This document shows, piece after piece, positions 1 through 7,443 of a DNA stretch of 64,000 bases (within the stretch, counting starts at the first letter, position 1; each line of letters opens with the position of its first letter). The translations under genes and the position numbers were made by a program. The notes beneath the pieces were generated by a model. That model worked only from the letters and a program-made list of their open reading frames with translations. It did not search any database and was not told where the DNA came from. Origin of the DNA: Noviherbaspirillum aridicola (GTDB taxonomy: Bacteria > Pseudomonadota > Gammaproteobacteria > Burkholderiales > Burkholderiaceae_D); the NCBI RefSeq assembly GCF_019656455.1, contig NZ_BPMK01000013.1, positions 62,001-126,000 of the forward strand. The letters are read 5' to 3'.

Positions 1-909
1 CTGCTCGACTACCGGGGCCTGTCCAAGCTCAAGTCCACCTATACCGACAAGCTGCCGAGGATGGTCAACCCGGACACCGGCCGGGTGCACACCAATTACG
101 CGCAGGCGGTGGCGGTGACCGGCCGCCTCGCCTCCAACGATCCCAACCTGCAGAACATCCCGGTGCGCACCGCCGAGGGCCGGCGCATCCGCGAAGCCTT
201 CATCGCGCCGCCGGGAAGCGTGATCGTGTCGGCCGACTATTCGCAGATCGAACTGCGCATCATGGCCCACATCTCGGGCGATGAAAACCTGCTGCGCGCC
301 TTCGCCGAGGGCGAGGATGTGCACCGGGCGACCGCCGCCGAAATCTTCGGCGTGGCGCCGGCGGACGTCGACAACGAACAGCGGCGCTATGCGAAGGTGA
401 TCAACTTCGGTCTCATCTACGGCATGAGCGCTTTCGGCCTGGCGAGCAATCTCGGCATCGAGCGTTCCGCCGCGCAGATGTACATCGACAAATACTTCCA
501 GCGCTATCCGGGCGTGGCGCAGTACATGGCCGACACCCGCACCCAGGCCAAGGCGCACGGCTACGTGGAAACGGTGTTCGGCCGCCGCCTGTGGCTGCCC
601 GAGATCAATTCGCCCAACGGCCCGCGCCGGCAGGGCGCCGAGCGCGCCGCCATCAACGCGCCGATGCAGGGTACGGCGGCCGACCTGATCAAGCTGTCGA
701 TGATCGCCGTGCAGGACTGGCTGGAGCGCGAGCAGATGGCCACGCGCATGGTCATGCAGGTGCATGACGAACTGGTGTTCGAAGTGCCCGAGGCGGAGCT
801 CGACAGGGTGCGCGAGACGCTGCCGGGATTGATGCGCGGCGTGGGCCAGCTCAGGGTGCCGCTGATCGCCGAAGTGGGCGTCGGCCGCAACTGGGAGGAA
901 GCGCACTGA
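1..909 (+). CDS. polA: DNA polymerase I, C-terminal part (cut by window start)
   Basis: Carboxy-terminal 302 residues of a family A DNA polymerase, which acts in gap filling and RNA primer replacement. The reading frame is open from base 1, so the gene begins upstream of the window. The palm and finger motifs are all present and in order: motif [11 protein letters not shown] (near bases 230-260), motif B with R, K and NFGLIYG (near 385-430), and motif C QVHDELVF (near 757-780). The final residues [10 protein letters not shown] are a usual polA ending. Nothing can be said about the 5'-3' exonuclease or proofreading domains, which would lie upstream. Confidence 0.97.
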   Translation: MLDYRGLSKLKSTYTDKLPRMVNPDTGRVHTNYAQAVAVTGRLASNDPNLQNIPVRTAEGRRIREAFIAPPGSVIVSADYSQIELRIMAHISGDENLLRAFAEGEDVHRATAAEIFGVAPADVDNEQRRYAKVINFGLIYGMSAFGLASNLGIERSAAQMYIDKYFQRYPGVAQYMADTRTQAKAHGYVETVFGRRLWLPEINSPNGPRRQGAERAAINAPMQGTAADLIKLSMIAVQDWLEREQMATRMVMQVHDELVFEVPEAELDRVRETLPGLMRGVGQLRVPLIAEVGVGRNWEEAH

Positions 910-952
910 AGACGCCTCGATGGCGCTTTCACGGTGCTTTCGCGGTGCATTC

Positions 953-976
953 AGGGCCCGCGCGCGGGCCCGCTCG
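953..976 (+). terminator. Possible polA terminator hairpin
   Basis: An 18-base perfect palindrome (GGGCCCGCG followed by its complement) lies 45 bases after the polA stop and can fold into a very strong hairpin. There is no uridine run directly after it, only a short TTTT some ten bases later, so intrinsic termination is uncertain. Confidence 0.3.
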
Positions 977-1044
977 CGCTTTTGCAAACTCTGCTATGTT
1001 ACGAATCCGCTGTTGTGTATTGAACCACTCTTGGGGAGGAATGC

Positions 1045-1929
1045 ATGCTGATAGCAAAGGAAGATTTCGATAGTCTCGTGGGCAGGTCGGCGCTGGCCGA
1101 CGGCGTCGATCGACGCGGCTTCATCAAGACCGCGCTCGGCACCGGTTTCGCCGCCGCGGTGCTGCCGGTGGCCGCGCAGAACGTGATCAGGACCGATACG
1201 ACCGGCCTGTCCGCGGGCGAGACCAGCATCAATGTCGGCGGCCAGCAGGTGCCGCTGTACTACGCCCGGCCGGAGGGCAAGAAGAACGTGCCGGTGGTGC
1301 TGGTGATCTCCGAAATCTTCGGCGTGCACGAGCATATCGCCGACGTCGCGCGCCGCTTCGCCAAACTCGGCTACCTCGCGCTGGCGCCGGACCTGTTCGA
1401 GCGCCAGGGCGACCCGACCAAGTACACCAGCATCCCCGAGCTGATGAAGGAGATCATCGCCAGGACGCCGGATGCGCAGGTGATGGGCGACCTCGATGCC
1501 TGCGTCGCCTGGGCCAAGGCCAACGGCGGCGACACCAGCAAGCTCGGCATCACCGGCTTCTGCTGGGGCGGCCGCATCACCTGGCTGTATTCGGCCCATA
1601 ACCCGGCGGTCAGGGCCGGCGTCGCCTGGTACGGGCGCCTGGTCGGCGACAAGACCGAGCTCACGCCGCGCCACCCGGTCGATATCGCCGCCAGCCTGAA
1701 GACCCCGGTGCTCGGCCTGTATGCCGGCAAGGACGCCGGGATTCCGCTCGATTCGGTGGAAAAGATGAAGGCCGAACTCGCAAAGGGATCGAGCAAGTCC
1801 GAGTTCATCGTCTTCCCCAATGCCGGCCATGCCTTCCATGCCGACTACCGTCCGAGCTACGTCGCCGCCGACGCGGAAGAGGGCTGGAAGCGCTGCGTCG
1901 AATGGTTCAGGCGCCATCTCGAGGCCTGA
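1045..1929 (+). CDS. Dienelactone hydrolase family protein with Tat signal
   Basis: Alpha/beta hydrolase of the dienelactone hydrolase family (294 aa). The Cys-Asp-His triad is visible: Cys173 in GFCWGG, Asp230 in GKDAG and His262 in GHAFHAD. The N-terminus carries a twin-arginine motif (DRRGFIK, residues 22-28) followed by an alanine-rich hydrophobic stretch ending near AAQ45, so export by the Tat pathway is likely. The start at 1045 has GGAGGA four bases upstream; the ATG at 1041 is in another frame and stops quickly. The gene stands alone between two terminator-like structures. The substrate is unknown: the family includes carboxymethylenebutenolidases and general esterases, and no aromatic catabolism genes are adjacent. 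Confidence 0.92.
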   Translation: MLIAKEDFDSLVGRSALADGVDRRGFIKTALGTGFAAAVLPVAAQNVIRTDTTGLSAGETSINVGGQQVPLYYARPEGKKNVPVVLVISEIFGVHEHIADVARRFAKLGYLALAPDLFERQGDPTKYTSIPELMKEIIARTPDAQVMGDLDACVAWAKANGGDTSKLGITGFCWGGRITWLYSAHNPAVRAGVAWYGRLVGDKTELTPRHPVDIAASLKTPVLGLYAGKDAGIPLDSVEKMKAELAKGSSKSEFIVFPNAGHAFHADYRPSYVAADAEEGWKRCVEWFRRHLEA

Positions 1930-1953
1930 TCCTTCCGCGTTTGCCTGCATCGC

Positions 1954-1980
1954 ATCCCGGCGTTCGCGCCGGGATTTTTC
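1954..1980 (+). terminator. Intrinsic terminator after the dienelactone hydrolase
   Basis: A 9-bp perfect stem (ATCCCGGCG / CGCCGGGAT) closed by a TTCG tetraloop and followed by TTTTTC. It is placed 25 bases after the stop codon. Confidence 0.9.
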
Positions 1981-2022
1981 TTGGGCGCTCCGCCTGCCGG
2001 CCTCGCGCCTGGACGGTTTGGT

Positions 2023-2051
2023 TTGCCGAAAGCGCCGGTCTGTGCTTTAAT
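2023..2051 (+). promoter_or_regulatory. Putative sigma-70 promoter of the zip gene
   Basis: TTGCCG (2023-2028) and TTTAAT (2046-2051) are separated by exactly 17 bases. Transcription would start near 2058, downstream of the TTG codons at 1981 and 2023 that would otherwise be possible starts for the zip reading frame. Confidence 0.5.
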
Positions 2052-2085
2052 TTGCAACTTTGTTGCATTTGACCCGGAGCCTGCC

Positions 2086-2868
2086 ATCGACACCGCGCTG
2101 CTTTCCATCCTGTTCGCGACCACGGTTGCTGGTGCGCTGAGCATTTCAGCCGCGGCCATCCTGTCGTTCTCGCTGCTGTCGCGCATGGTGGAGCGCATGG
2201 TCAGCCTGTCGGTCGGCATCCTGCTGGCGACGTCGCTGCTGCATGCGCTGCCCGAGGCATTCGAGTCCGAGGCCGACGCCCATACGCTGTTCGCCATCCT
2301 GCTCGCCGGCCTGCTCGGCTTTTTCCTGCTGGAGAAGCTCGCGATCCTGCGCCACTCGCATCACTATGAAGGCGACGGCCACGGCCACGAGCACGGACAC
2401 GACAAGCACGAGGCGGGCAGGGCAGGCTGGATGATCCTGGTCGGCGACGGCCTGCACAACTTCACCGACGGCATCCTGATCGCCGCCGCCTTTCTCGCCG
2501 ACCCGCATCTCGGCCTGATCACCGCGCTGGCGATCATCGCGCATGAAATCCCGCAGGAGATCGGCGACTTCATCATCCTGCTCAACGCCGGCTTCAGCCG
2601 CGCGCGCGCCTATGCCTACAACCTGGCCTGCAGCATGATGGGCGTGGTCGGCGGCGTGGTGGGCTATCTGACGCTGGATGAGGCCACGCAGTGGATCCCG
2701 TACGTGCTGGTGTTTGCCTCATCCGGCTTCATCTACATCGCGGTCAGCGACCTGATGCCGCAGATGCAGCGTCGGGCGACGCTGCGGGATACGGTGCCGC
2801 AGGTGATCTTCATCGCGGTCGGCGTCGGCATCGTGCTGTTCCTGACAGGGATGACGCACGGCCACTGA
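2086..2868 (+). CDS. ZIP family divalent metal transporter
   Basis: Integral inner-membrane ZIP (ZupT/GufA-like) transporter of zinc or related divalent metals, 260 aa if read from 2086. Features seen are several hydrophobic helices, a cytoplasmic histidine-rich loop at residues 90-108, and the pore motifs HNFTDG and HEIPQEIGD in the fourth and fifth helices. No ATG, GTG or TTG lies at a sensible position: the only upstream candidates (TTG at 1981 and 2023) precede or overlap a good promoter. The codon at 2086 is ATC, with GGAG six bases before it and a family-like N-terminus (xDTALLSIL) after it, so I take ATC as the likely start. A sequencing error of ATG is the alternative. The frame is solid; the start is not. 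Confidence 0.85.
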   Translation: MDTALLSILFATTVAGALSISAAAILSFSLLSRMVERMVSLSVGILLATSLLHALPEAFESEADAHTLFAILLAGLLGFFLLEKLAILRHSHHYEGDGHGHEHGHDKHEAGRAGWMILVGDGLHNFTDGILIAAAFLADPHLGLITALAIIAHEIPQEIGDFIILLNAGFSRARAYAYNLACSMMGVVGGVVGYLTLDEATQWIPYVLVFASSGFIYIAVSDLMPQMQRRATLRDTVPQVIFIAVGVGIVLFLTGMTHGH

Positions 2869-2874
2869 CCGGAC

Positions 2875-3729
2875 TCACGCGCCGGTTGCCACCGGCCTTG
2901 CGGGATCGGCGCACCACTCGCTCCACGATCCCGGATACAGCGCCGCCCCGGGCATCCCCGCCACTTCCATCGCCAGCAGGTTGTGGCAGGCGGTGACGCC
3001 CGAGCCGCACTGCGCGATGACCGCGCCGCCCTCCGGCGCCAGCGCGGACAGCTCCGCCCTGAGCTGCTCCGCCGGCTTGAATCGTCCGTCCGCCTGCAGG
3101 TTGTCCTTGAAAAAGCGGTTCTTCGCGCCGGGGATGTGGCCGCCGACAGGATCGAGGGTTTCGTTCTCGCCGCGGAAGCGGTCGGGGGCGCGGGCGTCGA
3201 GGATGACGCGGGTCGGGCGGGCGATGTTGTCGAGGACCTGTCGCGCATCGACCGTCTCCACCAGGGAAGGGTGCAGGCCGATGGCGCCGCGCGGTGGCCG
3301 CGGCAGCTCCGTGCTCAGCGGCAGGCCGAGCGCCTGCCAGGCGGGCAGGCCGCCGTCCAGCACCGCCACCGCTTCGTGACCGACCCAGCGCAGCATCCAC
3401 CACAGCCGGGCCGCGAACATGCCGCCCTGTGCGTCATACGCCACCACCTGCGTATCGTCGCCGACGCCCCAGTCGCGCAGCGTGTCAATGAAGGCCTCGC
3501 GCGCCGGCAGCGGATGGCGCCCGCGAAAGCCGCCGTCCGGTGCCGGGCGCTTGTCGGAAAGCGCGCGGTCCAGATGCGCGAAGCGGGCGCCGGGCAGGTG
3601 AGCCGCCTCGTAGGCCAGCAGGCCGGCGTCGGGGCTGGCGAGATCATGCCGGCAGTCGATGACGGCCCAGTCCGGGTCGGAAAGACGGGCGGCGAGTTCC
3701 TGTGCGGAGATCAGCGTGGTGTAGCGCAT
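2875..3729 (-). CDS. sseA: 3-mercaptopyruvate sulfurtransferase (tandem rhodanese)
   Basis: Two-domain rhodanese of 284 aa. The inactive N-terminal domain runs to about residue 145, and the catalytic C-terminal domain carries Cys241 in CGSGVTA, the loop typical of 3-mercaptopyruvate rather than thiosulfate sulfurtransferases. It transfers sulfur from mercaptopyruvate to thiol acceptors or cyanide in the cytoplasm. The start at 3729 (MRYTTLIS) follows GAGGT. It lies one base after the stop of the upstream EamA transporter, so the two are probably translationally coupled. A longer in-frame reading upstream is low-complexity and overlaps the transporter, and was discarded. It converges with the zip gene, leaving a gap of only six bases. 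Confidence 0.93.
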   Translation of the reverse strand: MRYTTLISAQELAARLSDPDWAVIDCRHDLASPDAGLLAYEAAHLPGARFAHLDRALSDKRPAPDGGFRGRHPLPAREAFIDTLRDWGVGDDTQVVAYDAQGGMFAARLWWMLRWVGHEAVAVLDGGLPAWQALGLPLSTELPRPPRGAIGLHPSLVETVDARQVLDNIARPTRVILDARAPDRFRGENETLDPVGGHIPGAKNRFFKDNLQADGRFKPAEQLRAELSALAPEGGAVIAQCGSGVTACHNLLAMEVAGMPGAALYPGSWSEWCADPARPVATGA

Positions 3730-3730
3730 G

Positions 3731-4660
3731 TCATACCTCGGTGGCGATCGGATCGTTGGCTTTGGCGACGGTGGGCCGCGCCGGCGGCGCGCCCCGGGTA
3801 TTGTAGTAGGTGGCGACGCTGCCGCTGACGAGAATGATCGCCATGCCGAGCCAGCTGGTCCAGCCGAGCACATCGTCCCAGAGCAGGATGCCCCAGATGC
3901 TGGCGAAGATGATGCCGCTGTACTGCAGGTTGGCCGTCACCAGCGCCTTGCCTAACCGGTAGGCGCGCGTCATCGCGACCTGGGCGATGGTTGCGGTCAG
4001 GCCGATCGCCAGCAGCAGCAATATCCCGCGCAGGCCGTGCGAGCCGACCAGCAGCACGGCGCGCCCGTTGCCTTCGAACAGCGTGCCTGCGGCACCCGCC
4101 AGCACCCCGGTGAGCGAGAAGTAGAACACCACCCGGTATTCGGGTTCGCCCAGCTGGCCGAGCCGGCGCACCGCGAGATAGGCGAAGGCCGAGAGAAAGC
4201 CCGAACCCAGTCCCACCAGGCCGGCGAACCATTGCGCCGCATCGAAGGACGGGCGCAGCAGCAGGGTGACGCCGGCGAAGCTGCAGGCGATGGCCAGCGC
4301 CAGGCCCCAGTCGAGCGCACGTTCGCGCCGGCGCAGTCCCGCCACCAGCAGGATGCCCGCCATCCAGACCGGCGCCATGTAATTGAGCGTCATGCCGGTC
4401 GCGATCGGCAGGCGGCTGATCGCATAGAACCACATCCACAGCGCCGTGACGCCGACCGCGCCGCGCCACAGGTGCGCTTTCCAGTGGATGGTGCGCAGGC
4501 TGCCGCGGCGCGCCACCACCACGCCGGTCAGAAACAGCACGCCGACGATATTGCGGTACATGACGATCTCGGAAGTCGAGTAGATGTCCGAGGCGAGCTT
4601 GACGCACACGCCCATGATCGAAAACAGGAAGGCGGCGAACAGCATCCAGAGAGATTGCAT
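3731..4660 (-). CDS. EamA/DMT family membrane transporter
   Basis: Ten-helix inner-membrane protein of the drug/metabolite transporter superfamily (309 aa), made of two repeated EamA halves. The first half starts at MQSLWMLFAAFLF and the second follows the SGFLSAFAYLAVRR segment. Such proteins export amino acids, metabolites or toxic compounds; the substrate cannot be read from the sequence. The start at 4660 begins directly with the first membrane helix. The longer frame upstream has no membrane character and runs through a terminator. It is followed one base later by sseA in what looks like a two-gene operon, but a functional link is only a guess. Confidence 0.88.
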   Translation of the reverse strand: MQSLWMLFAAFLFSIMGVCVKLASDIYSTSEIVMYRNIVGVLFLTGVVVARRGSLRTIHWKAHLWRGAVGVTALWMWFYAISRLPIATGMTLNYMAPVWMAGILLVAGLRRRERALDWGLALAIACSFAGVTLLLRPSFDAAQWFAGLVGLGSGFLSAFAYLAVRRLGQLGEPEYRVVFYFSLTGVLAGAAGTLFEGNGRAVLLVGSHGLRGILLLLAIGLTATIAQVAMTRAYRLGKALVTANLQYSGIIFASIWGILLWDDVLGWTSWLGMAIILVSGSVATYYNTRGAPPARPTVAKANDPIATEV

Positions 4661-4744
4661 ACGGCGGGGACGGCGGGATGTCGGAGGGGAAGCCGACGAT
4701 GATAACCGGGATCGGCGATGTCGGCAGGGCAGGGACGGGCTGCT

Positions 4745-4773
4745 AAAAAAAACGGGCAGCCTGGGCTGCCCGT
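4745..4773 (-). terminator. Intrinsic terminator of the Rieske oxygenase gene
   Basis: A 9-bp perfect stem (ACGGGCAGC / GCTGCCCGT) with loop CTGG. On the plus strand it is preceded by eight A residues, which read as a U run on the minus strand. It lies 12 bases beyond the stop of the leftward Rieske gene. Confidence 0.9.
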
Positions 4774-4784
4774 CTTCGCTCGCA

Positions 4785-5885
4785 TCACAATGCGATGCGC
4801 TTGCGGTACCACTCGTGGAAATGCTGCATGCCGTCTTCCATCGGCGACTGGTACGGCCCGACCTCGCTGACGCCGCGGTCGAGCAGGATGCGGCGGCCGG
4901 CATCCATGCGCGCGCCGATCTCGTCGTCCTCGACGCAGGTCTCCATGTAGGCCTCGCGCTCGGCTTCCACGAACTCGCGCTCGAACAGCACGATTTCTTC
5001 CGGATAGTAGAACTCGACCACGTTGGTGGTCTTGTTGGTGCCGTTGGGCCAGACGGTGGACACCACCAGCACGTGCGGATACCACTCGACCATGATGTTC
5101 GGATACAGCGTCAGCCAGATCGCGCCGAACGGCGGCGGCTCGCCGTTGCGGAACTTGAGCACCTGTTCCTGCCACTTCTTGTACTTCGGCGAGCCGTAGC
5201 GCGACAGCGCGTGATTGACGCCGACCGTCTGCACGCTGTAGTTCTCGCCGAACTCCCAGCGCAGGTCGTCGCAGGTCACGAAATTGCCGAGGCCCGGGTG
5301 GAAGGGTTCGACGTGATAGTCCTCGAGATAGACTTCGATGAACGTCTTCCAGTTGTAGTCGCAGTCATGGACTTCCACGTGGTCCAGCATGTAGCCGCTG
5401 AAATCCAGGTCCTTCGTCACCGACAGGCCCGACATCAGGCGGGCGACATCGACGCCGTTCTGCTCGAACAGCAGGCCGTTCCACGACTGCAGCGGAGTGC
5501 GGGTCAGGTTCATGCAGGGCGTGTCGGCGAAATGCGGCGCGCCGATCAGTTCGCCCTTCAGGTCGTAGGTCCAGCGATGCAGCGGGCAGACGATGTTCTT
5601 CGCATTGCCGCGGCCGTCGAGCATCTTGGCCTGGCGATGGCGGCAGACGTTCGACATCAGTTCGATGCCCTGCTGGCCGCGCACCAGCATGCGGCCTTCG
5701 TTTTCCCATGGCAGCGTCGCGTAGTCGCCGGCATTGGGCACCATCAGTTCATGCCCGACGTAGCGGGGCCCTTGGTGGAAGAGTTGTTTGATTTCCTTTT
5801 GCAGCAGCGCGTCGTCGAAATAGACGCCCACGGGAAGTTGCGCGTCGGAACGCGCCAGCTTGGCAAGTTGTGCCAGATCGGACAT
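4785..5885 (-). CDS. Rieske non-haem iron oxygenase, alpha subunit
   Basis: Aromatic-ring-hydroxylating-type oxygenase (366 aa). The N-terminal Rieske [2Fe-2S] domain has the pairs Cys81-X-His83 and Cys100-X2-His103 (CRH and CPLH). The C-terminal catalytic domain has the mononuclear iron motif NWKTFIEVYLEDYH, with ligands His191 and His196. The ligand spacing resembles the choline/carnitine monooxygenase branch as much as true ring dioxygenases. No reductase, ferredoxin or beta subunit is nearby, so electrons must come from elsewhere. I chose ATG at 5885 (MSDLAQLAK); a GTG at 5912 would add nine residues, and neither start has a well-spaced ribosome site. The substrate is unknown. Confidence 0.9.
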   Translation of the reverse strand: MSDLAQLAKLARSDAQLPVGVYFDDALLQKEIKQLFHQGPRYVGHELMVPNAGDYATLPWENEGRMLVRGQQGIELMSNVCRHRQAKMLDGRGNAKNIVCPLHRWTYDLKGELIGAPHFADTPCMNLTRTPLQSWNGLLFEQNGVDVARLMSGLSVTKDLDFSGYMLDHVEVHDCDYNWKTFIEVYLEDYHVEPFHPGLGNFVTCDDLRWEFGENYSVQTVGVNHALSRYGSPKYKKWQEQVLKFRNGEPPPFGAIWLTLYPNIMVEWYPHVLVVSTVWPNGTNKTTNVVEFYYPEEIVLFEREFVEAEREAYMETCVEDDEIGARMDAGRRILLDRGVSEVGPYQSPMEDGMQHFHEWYRKRIAL

Positions 5886-5983
5886 CCCCACCCCCAAATT
5901 AATTTGCACCAACCTAAGAGAGAAAGAATCCGCAAAAACCAGTATTCAAAAAGATGAAACGGAAATTTTGGACAGAACCGGGG

Positions 5984-5989
5984 ATTATA
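5984..5989 (-). promoter_or_regulatory. Perfect -10 box upstream of the Rieske gene
   Basis: The minus strand reads TATAAT here, framed by GGGG and CCCC so that the whole is a small inverted repeat. It is about 100 bases before the gene. No good -35 box lies at 16-18 bases, so an activator may be needed. Confidence 0.4.
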
Positions 5990-6234
5990 CCCCGAGAGTT
6001 GCTTCAGAGCCTATCTCGGGGGCCGTCGCGCGGCAGCGGGATATAAGGCATGGAGGACATGTCAGATCGTTGGATGAGGGAGCGGCGCATGAAAAGCGGA
6101 CCGGTCGGGGCAATATACCCGAAACGCGGCGAACGGGGGCCCGCAGCGGGTTGCCATTTTTCCAACCGGGCTTGAGCCGGCTCAGAGAGCGGGTGCTTTT
6201 TTCATGCCCCGGACGACCGCCGGGTTTCTGACGC

Positions 6235-6263
6235 TCAACCGGGAATACGGATTGTTCTAAAAT
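6235..6263 (+). promoter_or_regulatory. Weak candidate promoter of xseB-ispA-dxs
   Basis: TAAAAT at 6258-6263 (five of six consensus bases) lies 29 bases before the xseB ATG. The hexamer 17 bases upstream, TCAACC, matches the -35 consensus poorly. Confidence 0.3.
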
Positions 6264-6291
6264 AGCGCGCTAAACTTCACGATCCCCCACT

Positions 6292-6546
6292 ATGTCAAAG
6301 AAACTTGTGACCGCGGAACAGCCGGCATCCTTCGAGGAAGCGATGGCTGAACTGGAAAAGCTGGTCGCGCAGATGGAAGCAGGCGAGCTGCCGCTGGAAG
6401 CTTCGGTTGCCGCCTACAAGCGGGGTTCCGAGCTGGTCAGGTTCTGCAGCGCGCAGCTCGACAAGGTAGAAAACCAGGTCAAGGTGCTGGAAGGCGACAT
6501 GCTCAAGCCTTTCGCCGCCGATGGCGCGGCAGGGGCGGACGAATGA
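6292..6546 (+). CDS. xseB: Exodeoxyribonuclease VII small subunit
   Basis: An 84-aa helical protein with the family signature FEEAMAELEKLVAQMEAGELPLE, the small subunit that assembles on XseA to form exonuclease VII, which degrades single-stranded DNA. Length is normal for the family. It is first in an xseB-ispA-dxs operon, an arrangement common in proteobacteria. Its last bases overlap the ispA start as ATGA, so the two are translationally coupled. The large subunit gene is not in the window. Confidence 0.95.
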   Translation: MSKKLVTAEQPASFEEAMAELEKLVAQMEAGELPLEASVAAYKRGSELVRFCSAQLDKVENQVKVLEGDMLKPFAADGAAGADE

Positions 6547-7442
6547 GCGGGCCGCTGGCGTTCGGCGACTGGATGAAGTCGGTCCAGTCGGCGATGGAGC
6601 ACGCGCTCGACGTCTTCCTGCCGGCCGCGGAAGCGGCGCCGGTCCGGCTGCACAAGGCCATGCGCTACGCGGTGCTCGACGGCGGCAAGCGGGTCCGCCC
6701 GCTGCTGGTCTTCGCCGCCGGCGACCTGTTCGGCGCGGAGGCTTCGACGCTCTCGCGCGCGGCCGCCGCGGTGGAAATGATCCACGCCTATTCGCTGGTG
6801 CATGACGACATGCCCTGCATGGATGACGACGCGCTGCGGCGCGGCAAGCCGACGGTGCACGTGGAATTCGATGAGGCGACGGCGCTGCTGGTGGGCGATG
6901 CGCTGCAGTCGCAGGCCTTCCAGGTCCTGTCCGAGGGCGAGAGCCTGGACGACCCGCAGCGCAAGCTGGAGATGGTGCGCCTGCTGGCGCGCGCCGCCGG
7001 GGCCGGCGGCATGTGCGGCGGCCAGGCGATCGATCTCGCCAGCGTGGGCATGACGCTGGCGCTGGCCGAACTGGAGCGCATGCATCAGCTCAAGACCGGT
7101 GCGCTGCTGCGCGCCTCGGTGCTGCTCGGCGCGCTCGCCGGCAAGCGCCTGGAGGCGGCGGAAAGCGACGCGCTGGAAGCCTATGCGAAAGCCGTCGGCC
7201 TCGCCTTCCAGGTGGTCGACGACGTGCTGGATGCGACCGCCGATTCGGCGACGCTGGGCAAGACCGCCGGCAAGGACGCGGCGGACAATAAACCGACCTA
7301 TGTCTCGATACTCGGCCTGGCCGAGTCGCAGGCGCTGGCGGAAAAACTGCGGCAGGACGCGCATCGTGCGCTCATGCCGTTCGGAGACAAGGCACGCAGG
7401 CTGCGCGAGATCGCGGACCTGGTGGTGCAACGGAAAGCCTGA
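6543..7442 (+). CDS. ispA: Farnesyl diphosphate synthase (geranyltranstransferase)
   Basis: Short-chain all-trans prenyl diphosphate synthase (299 aa) that condenses IPP with DMAPP and GPP to farnesyl diphosphate, precursor of the ubiquinone tail and undecaprenyl carriers. The first aspartate-rich motif DDMPCMDDD spans residues 88-96 and the second, DDVLD, residues 226-230. The insertion of two residues between the aspartates of the first motif is the bacterial type II pattern. GGKRVRP at 47-53 binds IPP. It overlaps xseB by four bases and is one base before dxs. Confidence 0.96.
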   Translation: MSGPLAFGDWMKSVQSAMEHALDVFLPAAEAAPVRLHKAMRYAVLDGGKRVRPLLVFAAGDLFGAEASTLSRAAAAVEMIHAYSLVHDDMPCMDDDALRRGKPTVHVEFDEATALLVGDALQSQAFQVLSEGESLDDPQRKLEMVRLLARAAGAGGMCGGQAIDLASVGMTLALAELERMHQLKTGALLRASVLLGALAGKRLEAAESDALEAYAKAVGLAFQVVDDVLDATADSATLGKTAGKDAADNKPTYVSILGLAESQALAEKLRQDAHRALMPFGDKARRLREIADLVVQRKA

Positions 7443-7443
7443 C

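Larger units (their letters stand above)
5886..6291 (+). other. Intergenic region between the divergent Rieske gene and xseB
   Basis: Four hundred bases without a convincing gene. An open frame of 123 codons crosses it but has no ribosome site, no family resemblance and unlike-coding composition. The left part is AT-rich and holds the TATAAT box of the leftward gene. The right part holds a GAGCCGGCTC palindrome (6174-6183) and a possible -10 for xseB. Confidence 0.6.

Noticed and set aside
2691-2996. Rightward frame overlapping the zip and sseA ends
   Set aside because: Sits in another frame of two solid genes and has no independent support.
6174-6183. GAGCCGGCTC palindrome as an operator or terminator before xseB
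   Set aside because: Only ten bases, no U tract adjacent and no known site type; too common in this base composition.
5860-6231. Open frame of 123 codons between the Rieske gene and xseB
   Set aside because: No ribosome site, no domain-like composition, and it runs over the promoter and start of the leftward gene; treated as chance.
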